A stretch of DNA of 64,000 nt from Erythrophleum ivorense (GCA_026724425.1 JAIUCV010000005.1:35933784-35997783); one strand, 5' to 3'; positions 11,641 to 25,454 are shown, numbered from the stretch's first letter. A program made the numbers and translations. Notes: a model not told the origin generated them from the letters alone.

Positions 11641-11775
11641 TTGACTAAAGCAGTCTGGTAGCCTTGATAGTTGAATAGCCTACAAAAAGGTAAACATGAG
11701 GCATGATCTAGTCAACATGATTTTCATTCTAACCAAGTTTTGTTTCTACATTAAAATGGCTATGAAGTTATTAGA
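11641..11775. repeat. Composite repeat, copy 2, left part
   Basis: Matches 8930-9040 in order ('agccttgatagtt', 'agcctacaaaaaggtaaaca', 'gaggcatga', then 'ctatgaagtta'). The match stops near 11775, just before a TGTCACACC sequence at 11781 that looks like an LTR start. The missing remainder of this copy resumes near 16040. Confidence 0.55.
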
Positions 11776-14700
11776 TGTCACACCTTAGAAATTATTGTTG
11801 GTGATTTTTTGCAATATATAGGTCACACAATAGTATAAGAAGGAGTAGGGTATCATTTCCACGAGAAAGACTAATCAAGTACCAATTCCTTAATTATCCT
11901 TATTATTTAGAAAAATAAAAAATTTAAAATAATTATTAACTAAGAAAGCAATGCAACTAAAAAATAAATAACTAAATTCCTAATTTATGAAAAACTTTAG
12001 AGATAGATTTTGATGTTTATTTTTTGTGAATAAATAAAAATAACTCATGTAATTAACCTTTATCTTAATTACTAGTTAATGCTCTAATATATATGTAATT
12101 CTTTCTTGAGGTAGAATACCTATATTTATGCTAGTTTGATGTCTATTTTATGGTCATAGACTTTAATACAAGCCCATTAAGTTTTATAAACCTTAGTATA
12201 TGCCTACATATAACGACTTGGTATGTATGTATGTTACAATCTCGCTTAGATAAGATTTACAAAATGTATAATCTAAATCTAAGCTTATTATTTAGGTTAT
12301 CTCTTATAGCAATTTGCCTCACGGTCCTTCTCACAATAAATTTAAATTCATAAAGAGTGATCAATAATTTCTAAATGATTATAAATTGAAAATAAATTAA
12401 TTGAAAAAAAAATCTATACATGAGTATTCTAATTTAAATATAATCTATAAACATCTCTATTTAAACAAAAAAGGATTTACTTACTCATAATAAAAAAATA
12501 AAATCCTAAAACTAAAAGAAATTAAATTTATAAAAGAAAAAGTAGAAGAAGAGAAGAAAAGGATAACTATGGTGTAGCGGTCTTCAAGAGCTTCTCCTTT
12601 GACTGTGGTGTGCCTTGAATAATGCTTCTAAGAATGTTTTTATGTGTTGCTACCTTAGGGTATCACAAAATTTTTTCAAAAATATTCCAAAACTTTCTAA
12701 GAATAAAGAGTTATCCTAATTTAATTAGGATTCAGTTTCCTGATTTCGTTTTTTGACTTAGAGACCTATTTTGAACCAAATGCAAGCCTCTTCAGAAGTT
12801 GCTTCCTTCACAAAAGATGTAGCCCTATATATTAGCTTTCCAACATGTTAGATTTTGGGCTAAAAATCGTTATTGCCTTGCCAAGCCTCCTAAACACAAA
12901 ATCCTAACTTTTTAACCTATTTACTCCTCCAAAATGACTTTATTTTAATCTTTTCCCTTCATAAAAGTTGTAGCCTTGGAAATGAGATGATTTTTGGCCT
13001 TTGAAACACCTGATTCCAATATTGGAAGCCTTTGATATGTCCTTTTAAAGAGTTAAAGGTCAATTCGAAATCCTACTCTTACTAAGATGAAGACAACTTT
13101 TCATATTGTGTGGCCACATTTGAAGGTCTAAATGGATGTGGACTTTGACATATAATACCATTTTAAAAAGTTTGAGATATCTTGTACAACTTCTTTGAAG
13201 GCTTTATTGACAATTTACACTTCTAATCTAGTGAAAAACTTGGAACAAGCAACAGAGGTTAGAAACATAAAATGCTGAATTTTTCTAATTTTAAGTCCAG
13301 TTACTCCTAATTCTTTATTTATGTTCTAAATACAAAAATCAACATTAATAATCATAATAAGGCATAAATTATACTAAATAAACTAGTTATAAGGAATGAA
13401 AATATAAGATAATGTATCTATCAATTATCTAGCTAAGATTACTAGTAAGTTATCCCAACTAAGAATTAATGCAAAATTAATTAAATTAGGATATTATCTA
13501 ATTAATTAGAGATTAGATAAATTAATTAACCTTGTATTTTAATTTTCTTAATTAATCCCTAATCTAAAAGCGATCTCATGACGATTTAATTAATGGGGAT
13601 TAAAAAATTAATTAAGTATAATATATCCCAAAGTTTTAAATTAAATTAAATTAAATTAAGAAGTATCCTAATTACTTTAATACAATTTTCCTAAAGTAAA
13701 TCTTATGGGATAAGAAAATTAATACCTACTTCCATTAAAAAGAGTTGACCTCAAGTAATTAAAACCTAATAAGTATTAAGCTTAAAATGGTGCCACCTCC
13801 ATCTTAAATCACTAACTTTTCATGTAAGAAAGTTAAACCATTGCATTAGGATAATGACACCTAGAGACTCCACTAATCCCATCTTGTGCATTGACTTAGC
13901 TTCCTTCTTCATTCATTTTATTGCATCTTCTAGTTGACTAAATATATATATATATATATAGTGATGTAGGAAAACGTCATTGTTGAAGGTCTTAAAAGCT
14001 TTGCATAAAGAAGATTTAGGCATCCATTGCCAAGGTGAGTGAAGGCAAAATTAAACTGCTCCTTGCAAGCTTTCCTTTGAACTAAACCTATGTTGATTTA
14101 GTGATGGTTGTCTTTCTTTGAAAAGAGGAAATTTGAGAAAGGAAGTTTGAAAGCCACAAGTTGAAGAGAGGAAAAAGGAAGGAAAGAGGAGAATTTAATA
14201 AAAGAAGTTTTATAAGTAATTATCTCTACCAAAAATGGTTTTACGAAAATGTGATTTAACTATTGATTTCTTTTGTTAACCAAAATTTAAGAAGAAAACC
14301 AGAATTTTGAAACTTGGAATTGGGAATAATAACTTGAGAAGTGGGCACTTGAATTAGATATATTGCAAGTTAGTTGGAATTGTAGTTAAGATTAATTAGG
14401 CATTTTTTATGAGACTTTGTTTTGATGATACACTTATTATTTAAACATTTGGTTGAAAAGATTAAAAGATGCATAGTGGAATTAGAGCTCTTGATTGATA
14501 AAGGTAGCCAATATTCTTATTCGTACTGTATTTGCTTTTGAATTTGAGTTAATAAAATTAGTGAATGTGCTTTTATATGTGAATTTGGTTATTAATATGT
14601 ATATTTATGTGTGACTTGGAGCCACAAAGTGCTCAATCTCTTCAAATAGGGAAGTTGAATCACGAAGTAGTCCTTTTTGGTTATTAGATATCAATTGAAT

Positions 14701-16030
14701 TATACAACTGTAAGTATGTGATTGTAGTTGAGTTATAACCAGATCTTTATCCATAGAGTGATATGTACATAGCCTATAAAGTTATTTCATATTTTATATT
14801 AATTTTGAATTCATTGCAAATATATCTAGAATACTATACTGGTTACTAAGTTTTATATCTTATCCTTTTTATTAACTAAACTTTTCCAAGTGAGAGCTCT
14901 GAGAAAGGCAACGAGAAGCAAGTAAATGTTTAGTTAGTTTTGGGTGTATAGTTGTTATATTTTATGTATGTACATGAGAAATTATTATGTGTGGCAGGAT
15001 CTTAGGTGTTAAATGTATAATAGATAGCTTGATAACACGTTTTGCCAATGGTTGTAACATGTTAAGTTAGAAATAGTATTTGTACATGTATGTAACCTAG
15101 TTTGTGAATGAAATAGAGGCCATTGTTTGATCATCTTGGAATGTTTTGTAGTACATAGATGAGATCTTGAAATTGTGGCATGATAAGTTTATAATTTATC
15201 AAAGTGGAAAGCTAAACCAAAGAGGTTAAAGTATTGTATATTTTTCCTAGAAAAATTGAAATAGGGCAATCTATGAAAGGTGCACTTGTTAGCTTAGTAA
15301 ACCACCTCCAAACCTCACAAATTTTGGCAAGGAATTAAAAGACATGTAGATGGATTAGATTCTCAAATTTCATCTTATTTTGGATTGATTTGGATACTCA
15401 ACTAAGGCACAAACAATGCTACTTTAGATGATAAGGTAAAATTGGACAGTTTTGCAAATTGCATAAGTTGAGTGGCCAAACATTTCATTTTCCTTTGAAA
15501 TTTTTATGATGGCTAACTTACATATGAAAGATGTCTTATGTAAAATTTTGTGATATTTGGAGGTGTATACATGATTTTAGGCTTGTTACAAAAACAAGGA
15601 TAGTTTAAAGCCAAAAGGATAACAAAGGTCTTAGAAGTGCAACCTTGTTCACTTCTACTCGACTTTTAAATTTTGGATAGAATGGAGCAACATCATGATG
15701 CTAGGAAGTAAGATCATGGCACTAGTCCTCCCATTTAAATTTTTCTTTTATGTTCCCATAAGTTTTAGCTCACATGAAGTAGGGATTTGATAAGCTTATC
15801 TCCCACATATTTAAAAAGTTTCATATGTTTAATTGAGATGAAGTTAATCATTGTATATACATCTTTGTTGGAATGAATGAAGAACTAGGTAAATAAGTTT
15901 GATACCTTAATTTAACTATAAGTAGGAGCATCATTCATCTTAGCCAATGTTTAAGTATTAGTGATAATTAACCTTGTTAACTAATTAACCAAGCATTATG
16001 AATCTTAGCTACAGAGTTATAGTTTTTACA
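11776..16030. mobile_element. Insertion-like block splitting composite repeat copy 2
   Basis: The block begins TGTCACACC at 11781, a common gypsy-LTR start. It then has AT-rich sequence with an 'ATCATTTCCACGAGAAAGACTAA' type segment near 11850, a TA-repeat at about 13940-13960, and a leader followed by AAG|GTGAGTGA near 14033, like the gypsy LTRs elsewhere in the window. At 14610-14950 lie segments such as 'gagagctctgagaaaggcaa' that I associate with plant gypsy LTRs. No protein domain is present. The right end and target duplication are not resolved, and two or more nested pieces are likely. Confidence 0.4.
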
Positions 16031-16440
16031 ATGGATGCATAAAATATGGATGATGACATATCATGTGGAGTAGTTACTAGCCAAGAAAGACTATAAAAGG
16101 GAAGAAGGCTAAAACACAATGACACACAATCAAACCATATAAGAAATTATTTAACAATTTACTTTTATCTTACTTTTAGCATTTATTTGTAGGTTTATTT
16201 ATCTATTTTATTTACTTATTTTATGTCTTTTATTTCATTTATTTTTAACATTTTATTATTATTTCCAGGCTATTATTAGAGTTATTATTAATTTTTTTGG
16301 TTGTTCATTATTACTTGAGTTTTTACAATTATTTTATCAATTTGAAAAGATTTTACTAAGTTCTTTTGGAAATCAAAACTTTTCACTACTACTTTTCACC
16401 TCTTAGTTTACATTAATTAAGTCTGTATTACTAAAGGATA
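16031..16440. repeat. Composite repeat, copy 2, right part
   Basis: Matches copy 1 from about 9045 to 9480: ATGGATGATGACATATCATG, ACTAGCCAAGAAAG, AAGAAGGC, a run of T-rich sequence around 'cttacttttatcttactttt', and 'tcattatt.cttgagttt'. It completes the copy that began at 11641-11775. Confidence 0.55.
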
Positions 16441-17619
16441 ATATAGTTTATGTATGATCCATTATGTCATTTTTGAGGAGGATCTAGTGTGGAAACAAAT
16501 GTTCAATTGCCTTTTTCAAATGGTTAGTGATAGATAATTTTATTTATATTTATGCACTTTTTTTTCTTCTAAAAATCAAAACTTTTTACTAACATTTTTC
16601 ACCTTATTGGTTATATTGATATTGGAAACCTTACTTATGCTTGTGACAATTATGGTGCTAGTAAATGATGAATCAAAGGTCTATTTCTTTCTTTCCTTGC
16701 CATGTAACCTACTAAAATAGAAGAAGCTTGGAGAAAGGAAGGTAGCTAGCAAAATGAAAGGAGCATTCTAATAGGGGAAGCAACTAGAGTAATAATGGAT
16801 TAGTGAGAGAAAATGGAATAGAAAGAGAAGAACCATACTCCTTGTATAATCAAATAGAGGCTCATTCATAAAGTGACTCAACACACACTAAGTTGAGCAA
16901 GAGAAAGAGAACGAGTCAAAGAAAGCAGAGAGGAAGAGACCCAAGGGAAAGCTAAAGAGAAATGAAGCAAAGGTAGAAGAACCTAGATAGTGACAGGCTA
17001 TCGTTAGAGAAGAATCACCATAGCCAACATATAATATTCTCTTCTTTGAACATACTATATAATTATGGTAATTTGTGTGATATGTATGTTTGAATTTGAT
17101 ACATGTTATATTATGTGAATTTGGTAATATATGATAATATATTTGCAATAAATTTTAGTAAATATATTTATTTGATCTTATGATATTTTTATGTTTTATA
17201 TAATTATTATTATGTATAGTTCAAATTTAAATAAATATATTTAATTAAAAAGAGTACAATAAATAATTATGTAATCAAATATTAATTATTTAGTGAAATT
17301 AAAAATAAATTAATACTTTCCTAGCAAACTATAGGCTTTAGTAAAGCGTTACATGAGACAAATAGTTTACTTAAAAATTAAAAAAAAAACTACATAATTT
17401 GCCAAATAGGAAATTCTGTAAATTTTTTCAAGCAAGTATAAAAATTGACTTGCTTTAATTATCTAATTAAAATAAAATTACTGGAATTGAAATTCAATTT
17501 AAGAATCTGTAATTAAGCCACGAAGGATTAACTATATAATTAGAATTAACTAAATAAATTAGAATTAACTAAATAGGTTAGAATTCAATTAAACAAATGT
17601 AATCGCACCTGTCTAAAAT
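16441..17619. other. AT-rich DNA with a purine-rich patch
   Basis: No gene seen. A GA-rich stretch (about 16710-16970) resembles the leader part of the nearby gypsy LTRs, so an LTR fragment is possible. From 17040 to 17600 the DNA is strongly AT-rich and featureless by eye. Confidence 0.3.
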
Positions 17620-19806
17620 TGTAACATGACCATGTGGCGAGAAAAGGAGCTTAGGCATAAAGCTAGGAAAAACAAACACAACTCTCACATATTTACCTCA
17701 TACTACAAGCTGCCAGGTATATGGACTTTATCACTACATACTAATCAGCCTTTCCAAAGACGCCACCTAGTGCAAGAGGTTTGACATGAGATAATGCATG
17801 AGCCAGTACCTACAATCAACGCTCCACATAGCATTGGCATTAAAGGAGAAACATGATAAACTTAACACATGTATAGTGATTTAGCAACATAATCATGAAG
17901 GCAACAATCATCTTCCACCTAGCTCAATTGATGTCATGTATGAGACAAGGCACGAAATCAACACTAGCACCTCATATTTCCACGTTGTTTGAAGCATTAA
18001 TGAAGAGAAATCATGACTAAGACACATCATCTCATACTTGGCACAATTTCATTTCCTTACTTTCACTACAAATAGGCAAACCTCCCATCCCATTCTTCAG
18101 TGAAAGCAAGCTTCGATCAAGCTTTAGGAAGTAAACAGAGGGAGAGAGAAAGAATGAAGGAGAACAAATTAGAAAATAGAAAAAGAAGAGAAAGAAAATT
18201 ATTCTAAATTGAGGTAGAAACAACAATAGCTTTTATTCTTCTTGTCTCATACGTGTGAATTAGCAGAGAAGTAGCAACTCTAACTTTTACTCTTTTTTTC
18301 AAGTTATTCTTCAAATTTTTACGTAGACTAACGTAAAATTATTTTTATCCATGCATAAGAAAAATTGACATATAAAAGTTGGTTTTCTAATAGATTACTA
18401 TACGCATAAAAGCTTGGGGTATTTTGGTTGATATTGACTTTATAAGAATTTCGTGATGTTAATGAATTTTAGTTTATGGAAGCAATAACTTGATCTATGT
18501 GGTTCTATTAAAAATATGGTTGTATTTTTTTATATGTGATTAAATTGCCTATATCTAACTAGCAGATGTATACAAATATATATGTATATATTGTGTTTGT
18601 CGCATGTGATAGAAAAATTATTATTGGTACAACAAAAAAGTAATATTTTATGATTTTTGTGATCCCTATTGGAAAAGTGACATATTATTTTAAGGTTGAA
18701 TATGATGATACAATTTCATAATATATATATGAATGTATGGTGATAACAAAAATAAATTATTATAAATGTCATGACTAATGTAATTTTTGTGAAACACAAA
18801 AGAAAGAATAATGTGAAAGAGTAGTGGACGCAAGGCAATGTGAGGAAGGATCATGAAAATAGAGTTGATATTAGGAGATAAGGTTCTTGAAAGGAGGTAG
18901 TCTCAATTAGTAGAAAAATGATCCTCAAAACGAAGGAGATTTGTATAAAATGAGGAATGATCCTCAAAAGGAAGGTGATCTCTAATTATATTATTTTTCT
19001 TATGGATCTACTTTAGATGATGCCTTAATTAAAAAATAATGTTGTCATGAGCAATTTTATTTCATGCTAACTTTGAATGTAACTAATGTGTTATTTTGGA
19101 TATGAATAGCAAAAAAGATAACCATTTTTTAGTCACTTTTAAGTTGATAGAAGAGTGAAGTGTAGATATAATGAAATAGTACAGATCTTACAGTGATTTT
19201 TTATATTTATGTATAATATGTTTTGATTGTCTAAGTATAATCATGTATTGAAATAAGAAGAATGAGCCAAAAAAAGTATTATAGTTTATGCAACTGAATT
19301 CTTATATGAGATTTTAAAATAATTGTTATTTTATATTGGGAATATAACTTCTTGTCAATTTTTTGTAATATGTTTAGACTAGAATATAGACCATACCATT
19401 ATTATAACTAGTCATTGAAATCAGGTGAGCTTAGATAGAGATTCCACTCATGAGACTGGTTTAAGTAGATCAAAACATTAGATTGGTTGTGGTAAATGAA
19501 GAAAGACAAAACTTTCATTTTATTTAGAAATTTCTATTTTGAAAGACAGAATTAGTTTTCGATGTCTATATTATGAACAATAGTATTCTTGATTGATTAC
19601 AACGATTAGGTTATGACATTAGATTTTTTAATAATATTTGGATTTGTTCAGCTATGGAATCACATACCAAAGAGAAAAAGATATTCCTTCTTATTATAAC
19701 TTCTAAATTTCCATAGTCTAAAATTTTGTACAACTTTCAATAGCTAATTCAGAAACAATGAAAATAAAATAATTATAGAAAAATTGGTAAAACAAAAGGT
19801 GTTACA
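17620..19806 (+). repeat. Probable degenerate gypsy-type LTR
   Basis: Starts TGTAACATG and ends AGGTGTTACA, the same style of ends as the solo LTR at 5755-8512. Inside, a CTACAAATAGGC TATA-like box (about 18065) is followed by AAGCTTCGATCAAG (18108-18121) and a GA-rich leader, matching the order in the first LTR. The flanks (AAAAT and TATAA) do not form a clear target duplication, so the element may be old, rearranged or mis-bounded. No coding domain is present. Confidence 0.5.
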
Positions 19807-20980
19807 TATAACTCACCATTTGTTCTTTAAAGCTAAAGTCACCATTTCATTTTTGGTTCCTCTTAATTCTTTGAGAATGTAGATGCATTGTAAATTTTCA
19901 ATTTTGTCAAACACCTAACACCCGTTCAATTAATGTTTTACACTATATCTTGATTTACCTACTGTAAAAGCCCCATTCAAAGGTTAATACACTTGGTTAA
20001 TTTGTTAACTACCCTAATTACTCTAGTGATCATTTACTCCTAACAATTCCAATAAGATGTATATAAGATTCAACAATCAACTAGAGGAATTCAAGCAATC
20101 AAACAAAAACATTACGTTTGTAGCATAAACTTCAAGATAAAAGGAAAATTTAAAGTATCATAACAAGATTCCAAAAGAATTCAATACATCAAGCCAAACA
20201 ATCATCTATATGACAAAATAACATCAATAAAAAAAAAACCTAAACTTCCAAAAAAAAAAGAAGATAAAAAAAAGAGAAGGTAATTTGACAAAGGGGACTA
20301 CCCATGATGAGAATCATGAATGATTAGCCAAGAGAAGTCCTCAAAGGTGATCCCTTGGCCTTTCCATCCTCTCAACCCATTAGAGAACTTTAGGACAGCT
20401 CGTAACTTCACCTTAGATGGCAAAATACTTTTCTTTTCATATCTGAAGCCCTAAGATTACTTAAATAGTGTTCCAAGATAGTTTACATGAGGCACAACAA
20501 TTTAATAAAAAAAAAAATATCGTTCTAGTGCCACAAAATTGGATACTTGGTGTTGTGCACCAACTCTGCTAGACAACGTATTGTGCTTCTCTGAACTGTA
20601 GAGTCTGAGGCTCTAGCTTTTTGGGGTTGAGGCGCTAGCTTTACTAGAAATTGTATGATGCCTAATTTTAGCTTCCAAACTTTGCAACTTATAGGGATAG
20701 GCTTTAAAGGGTCTTGAATTGAACTTTTATTCTTTAAAACTTCTCCATTTCCTTCCACCTTGATCCAATCAAGCTTCTTCTCTATGGTTTTGACGGCTTT
20801 CCTACAACATAAATAATCAAATCCAAATTAAGGAGGTTGTATCAAAGATTAGCAACCAAATCTTTTCCATAGCTAAAACTCTAAAACATGCTTGGAATAG
20901 TTACAAAGTAAGAGAATTGACCAAAAAATATGCAATAATAAGTCCCTATATAAACATGTAAAAATATATATATTCAAGGG
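19807..20980. other. Repeat-like non-coding DNA
   Basis: No gene. Lysine- and asparagine-coding A-rich DNA around 20060-20280 gives way to a moderate-GC block (20300-20800). The latter contains 'ctgaggctctagc' and 'ttgaggcgctagc' repeats near 20605-20640, a style of sequence I associate with plant retroelement LTRs. Boundaries not found. Confidence 0.3.
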
Positions 20981-21500
20981 ATTTATCGCAATGTCCTGCT
21001 ATTTTGGGTCAAGTTTGTGACAAAATGTGGGATTTAAGTGTTGCACTATTTCCTTGCAATTTAGATCAATTTTTTTTGTCAAATGTGAAGCTTACATGCT
21101 GCTGTTCGAAGTTTTTTTTGGGTGCCAAAACATGGAGTCTAGTTGTTGCCATTTTAGATTGGTTTGTGCTTAAATGTTGTGAAGTAAATTGCTACCCAAT
21201 ATCTTTTGCCATGTGATAAAGCTTGGGATTATGTTGTTGCTCAATATTTCTTGTTTTGAGAATCAATTTAATGAGATCAATTTGGGTTTTAATGGCTTGG
21301 TGGGAAACCAATTCCCATTTATCTTCTTTATTTATTTGTGTTGTTGGGAGCATATTGAGATCACACCCAGATTACTTTGAGGACAGTCCATGGAGAGATC
21401 ATAACTTGATTCCATTCAGTTTAATTTATTTTAATTTTGTAATAATTGTAAATCATACTTTTTTAGGATATTAACTGTGATGTATTTAAAGTGGCCTCAG
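20981..21500. other. Unassigned moderate-complexity DNA
   Basis: Several short plus-strand open frames are rich in Cys, Leu and Phe, as T-rich intron or non-coding DNA usually is. No domain recognised. It precedes the exon-like segment at 21501. Confidence 0.25.
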
Positions 21501-21625
21501 GAACTAATGATTATCATGAGATAGGGAAGACAATTGACCTCTTAAGAGGTAGCTCATCATTCCCTATTCTTAGGTATAAGCAATCGTCTCACCACTCAAC
21601 TGCTCCTGCGAAGCCTGTGAGACAG
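21501..21625 (+). pseudogene. Exon-like segment, possible captured gene fragment
   Basis: The segment is bounded by a consensus acceptor (GTGGCCTCAG before 21501) and a donor (GAGACAG|GTATTTGG at 21626). It stays open in one frame, coding GTNDYHEIGKTIDLLRG early and PAKPVRQ at the end. I do not recognise the protein. No neighbouring exon could be identified, so it may be a decayed gene, a captured fragment or chance. Confidence 0.25.
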
Positions 21626-23584
21626 GTATTTGGGAATGCACTAGTTTTTCATTGCACATTTATCTTATATAATCTTTTTGGTTAGATGATGTAAAATATT
21701 TGAGAATGCACAAGTTGTACACTGCACATTTACCTTTTAATGTATCTATGTTTGAACATATCTATTTTGCATGCAGGTTTGGGGTTTTAATAGTTCAGTT
21801 TTATCCTGAAACTAAAAAATCAATTTTCTTTCCTTTTAGGAATTTTCCTTTATAAAAAATTCCAAGATAAATATTTTATTTATTTATTTTTAAATAATTT
21901 TTTTGACTTTTTACAACTCATTAGCCAAGGCTTTACCTAGAATAAATTGCTTTATAAAATTTTAAAAAAATCAATAAAAAGGTGAAAAAACCAAGAGAGA
22001 AAGAAGCGAGGCTCATTAGATTTCAAAATTAAAACAATCACCAACTCCAAAGTAATTTTGCTTCTGGCATCTTTTACTGCTATCGTTCCTTTCTCTTTAA
22101 GGAAACTAAAAATCAAACAACATACCAATGTTTTGTATTTGAATTACGCTGGCTTTGAAATACAGTATAATAACTAATAAATACCAGAGAAGTAGCCTCC
22201 AAAAAAAGAATTAATAGAGTCATTCTTTTGGGTGTTTGAAGATAATCCTATAAGGTTATATTGAAAATATAATATATAATTTCTGTAAATGTTAGAAGTT
22301 TAACTTTATAGTTAGAATGTTTCACATAAAAATAAAAATGTTTGTTTTGAATAAAATTTCAAAATTCAATTTCACATAAAATTTTTATAATTTTATATAT
22401 TTTACTTAAATTACATATGATTTTCTATTCATAAACTTTTCTCTTTTATGTTGTAAAATTATTTAAAGGAATTATTTTTTTAGTAATGTATGTTTAAGAA
22501 ATATTAAAAATTACTCTTAAGTGATAAATATTAATAAAAATATATGTTAATTACATATCTATTTTTTAGTTTAAAATTTTTGATATACATAACATGTTAA
22601 CCTTTAAAAAAAAAAAATTCCCCCCCTCCCTCCCTTCCCAATACTTCAATCCTAGATCTGTCCTGATTAGGAGCAATTCATGATTAAGCAATCTTTGGTT
22701 TAGGTTCGATTTTTATTTGAAAATTTTGATTTTCGATCCCACAATTTAATAGAATTCTATAATCACCCAAATGAAGAATGAAAATATTGTTGACGCAAAT
22801 TACATGCTTAGGTGGTTAACTGAGAAAGTAATTAATCGAGAAAGCAAACGTGCACTTATGGATACCTGTAATTTTTTATTTATTTTGAAACTATAAATCA
22901 CTTATTTTTAATAACTTAAACAAGAAAAAAATACACACTTAAATAAGTTGAGAGAAATTTTGAGCCATGTGCATCGTGATAAAATACATCTACAACAGAT
23001 TTTGGAAATGATTTCCATGTAGTATGGCGGTTGGGTCATGTATGTAAATATGATGAAAGTATCGTGCTAAAAGTGTAAATATAATAAAAAACTAATTTTT
23101 TTTTGTTAAAAAATAAAACCTTAAAAAACTAAGAGAGAAATGCAAAATAAAATAAAATAAAACAGAGATCAAACTCATATATATTAACTTATTGTAATAC
23201 TTAAATTCCAAAAAGGTGCAATTTGAATTAAAATTTTTCGACGTATAAAAAAACTAGTTGCTCTAGGTTCACAAAATTGTTGAGTCGTGAGACATGCGCC
23301 ATGTCAAAATCAAGTGAAAGATCGCATAATTGCATATATGCTCCCAAAGTACAATTTGGATCATAGATTTACCCAAACTAGAAATAGTCGCCTTTTATTG
23401 GTGAATAGAATTCAAGAGTGAGCTTCAATCCTCCGTCTCTCTCCCTTTTAAGCTTCGCTTTTAACCTCACTATAACTCATAATTACTTGGTTTTTCAAAT
23501 TGAGTTTGGAAGGAGTGTTGCCATAAATGTAAGTGTGGCAAGTTGATTCATTGACAATGACCAACATAGAGATATTTTTTTTAG
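21626..23584. other. AT-rich intergenic DNA
   Basis: No gene or recognisable repeat boundary. A pyrimidine run lies at 22619-22640. Frames are short throughout. Confidence 0.3.
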
Positions 23585-23865
23585 AGTAAATTACTTAGAG
23601 TTGTTATAAATTTTGTTAAAATTATATAGATTTTTTTATTTTTAAAATTTATATTTTTATCCCATTTTAATTTTTTTAACTAAAATATTTTCTTTAAAAA
23701 ATGTAAGGTTGGTTAATAAAAAGTATTTTAGTCAAAAAATTTAAAATTAAACTAAAGTGTAATATAATTTTTTATTTTAAAGAAAACTTGTATATATTTT
23801 AAAAATAAAAAAGAAATTTGTATAATTTTAACAAACTTTAAAAAGCTTATATAATTTATTATTAT
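23585..23865. mobile_element. Fold-back MITE, about 280 bp
   Basis: The left half begins TAAATTACTTAGAGTTGTTA and the right half, read in reverse complement, begins TAAATTATATAAGCTTTTTA. The arms then align over about 110 bases through GTTAAAATTATA, ATTTTTAAAAT and ACTAAAATA. The whole element can fold into one long AT-rich hairpin. No coding sequence. The family (Mutator-like or other) is not assigned because the target duplication is not clear in AT-rich flanks. Confidence 0.65.
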
Positions 23866-25400
23866 TTTTTAGTATTTCACAATTAATTAAGGAGGTTAGA
23901 AGACACTTCCCAAATTGCAAAAGAGGCGGGCAACCCAATGTGGGCAATGCTAATTTTTTTTTATAAAAATAATAAATAGATAAATTCCCATCTTAAAGGA
24001 ATACTTTGTTTTCCATCCAAGAGGAATCTCCATTTCAAACACTTGAATTAAAGCCTCAACCTTTAAGCAGGTTTTATTCTCCTTGCAATGGTTTAGTCTA
24101 TTTCAAAATGTTCAGTGCCTTTTCAAAGCAGCAACAGTAGCCCTTAGCTTGTGCTATGCTTCTCCAACAATATATACGTATATTCATTTTTACCTTGATG
24201 ATGTCATTTTTTAAAATTATTTATCACAAGGAATAATTTCATGGGCTCATTAAGAGATGCCAACTTTGTTTCCCCTAATCATTATCATTATATATATATT
24301 AAAATTTTTATTTTTTTATTTTCTATTTTAATTAATAAATTGTTACAATAACAACATAAAAAATTGAACTACTCAAACTCAGTTATTTCAATGTTTATCA
24401 TTTTGAAGTATTATTTAGCATGTTCAATCTAATAAACACAAGTAAATCAAATTAATTATAAATAAAAATAAGTGTCAACAATAATTTTATTTTATTTTTT
24501 AAAAATACTTGATATACTTATATTATTATACTTGAATTTTTTTAGTGGAGTGCATTTATAATTAAATTGACATCTTAATACTTGATAGATATATGTAGTA
24601 TCAATTTGGTCTCCAAAAATTTAAATGTCTTATTGCTATATTCTTAAATATATACACTCATATACATACGCACTGACGCATTAAACCTCCTTAAGTTTAA
24701 CAGAAAATTAACGTAAAACTGATGAAATTGTTATAGCTAAAACATATTCAAAGTGGTATAGTACTTTATCATTGCATGTTTTAATAATTGCTAAATACTT
24801 AATGATGATTCACCTGAGGCTTAACATAAGGATAATATTAAAGACATTGATTTACTCTTTACATGACTAAAATCATTAAATCTTAAAAAAACCAAGTTGA
24901 GAATAATGTATTTTTTGAGATAAAAATATTAATTCACTCTTAGCTCACCTTTAATTGACTTGCACCTCGGATCCCAATATACGCCACTATGCCATTCCAA
25001 TTTCAAGTGGGCTCTAATGCCCATTGCAAGTTGCTGACCAAACCCTACAACCTATTTTAATTGTTAGGCTTAAAATAACTAAACAAGTACAAAGTTGTGC
25101 GCATTCTTTTGCAGTGTCATTAATGGATGGTCCAAAAAGGAAAACTCAAAAAATAAAAAAAATAAAATTACATTTGAAAACTCAAATTGAAAATATTTAT
25201 ATTAAATTTTAAAATTACTTTTAAAAATTATAAAATAAAAAATTTAATTTAAATTCCTGAATTATAATTTTTTTAAATTTCTAATTTTTAGATATTTTAA
25301 GATAATTTTAAAATATAAAATTTTTTAGTATAAATATTTTAAATTTAAGATGTAAATTATGATTTTTTTCTAAAGAGAGAGAAATTAAAACGGGTAACTA
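23866..25400. other. AT-rich DNA upstream of the WRKY gene
   Basis: No gene seen. Composition is strongly AT-rich, especially 24300-24550 and 25140-25380, then shifts sharply at about 25380 to the more balanced promoter of the WRKY gene. Confidence 0.35.
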
Positions 25401-25454
25401 TGTCTAGGTCAAGGAACCGGTCGCACAAGAACAGTCACGCCGTTAAATGAAACC

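Noticed and set aside
17615..19811. Target-site duplication for the second gypsy-type LTR
   Set aside because: The flanking five bases (AAAAT, TATAA) do not match, so no duplication is claimed.
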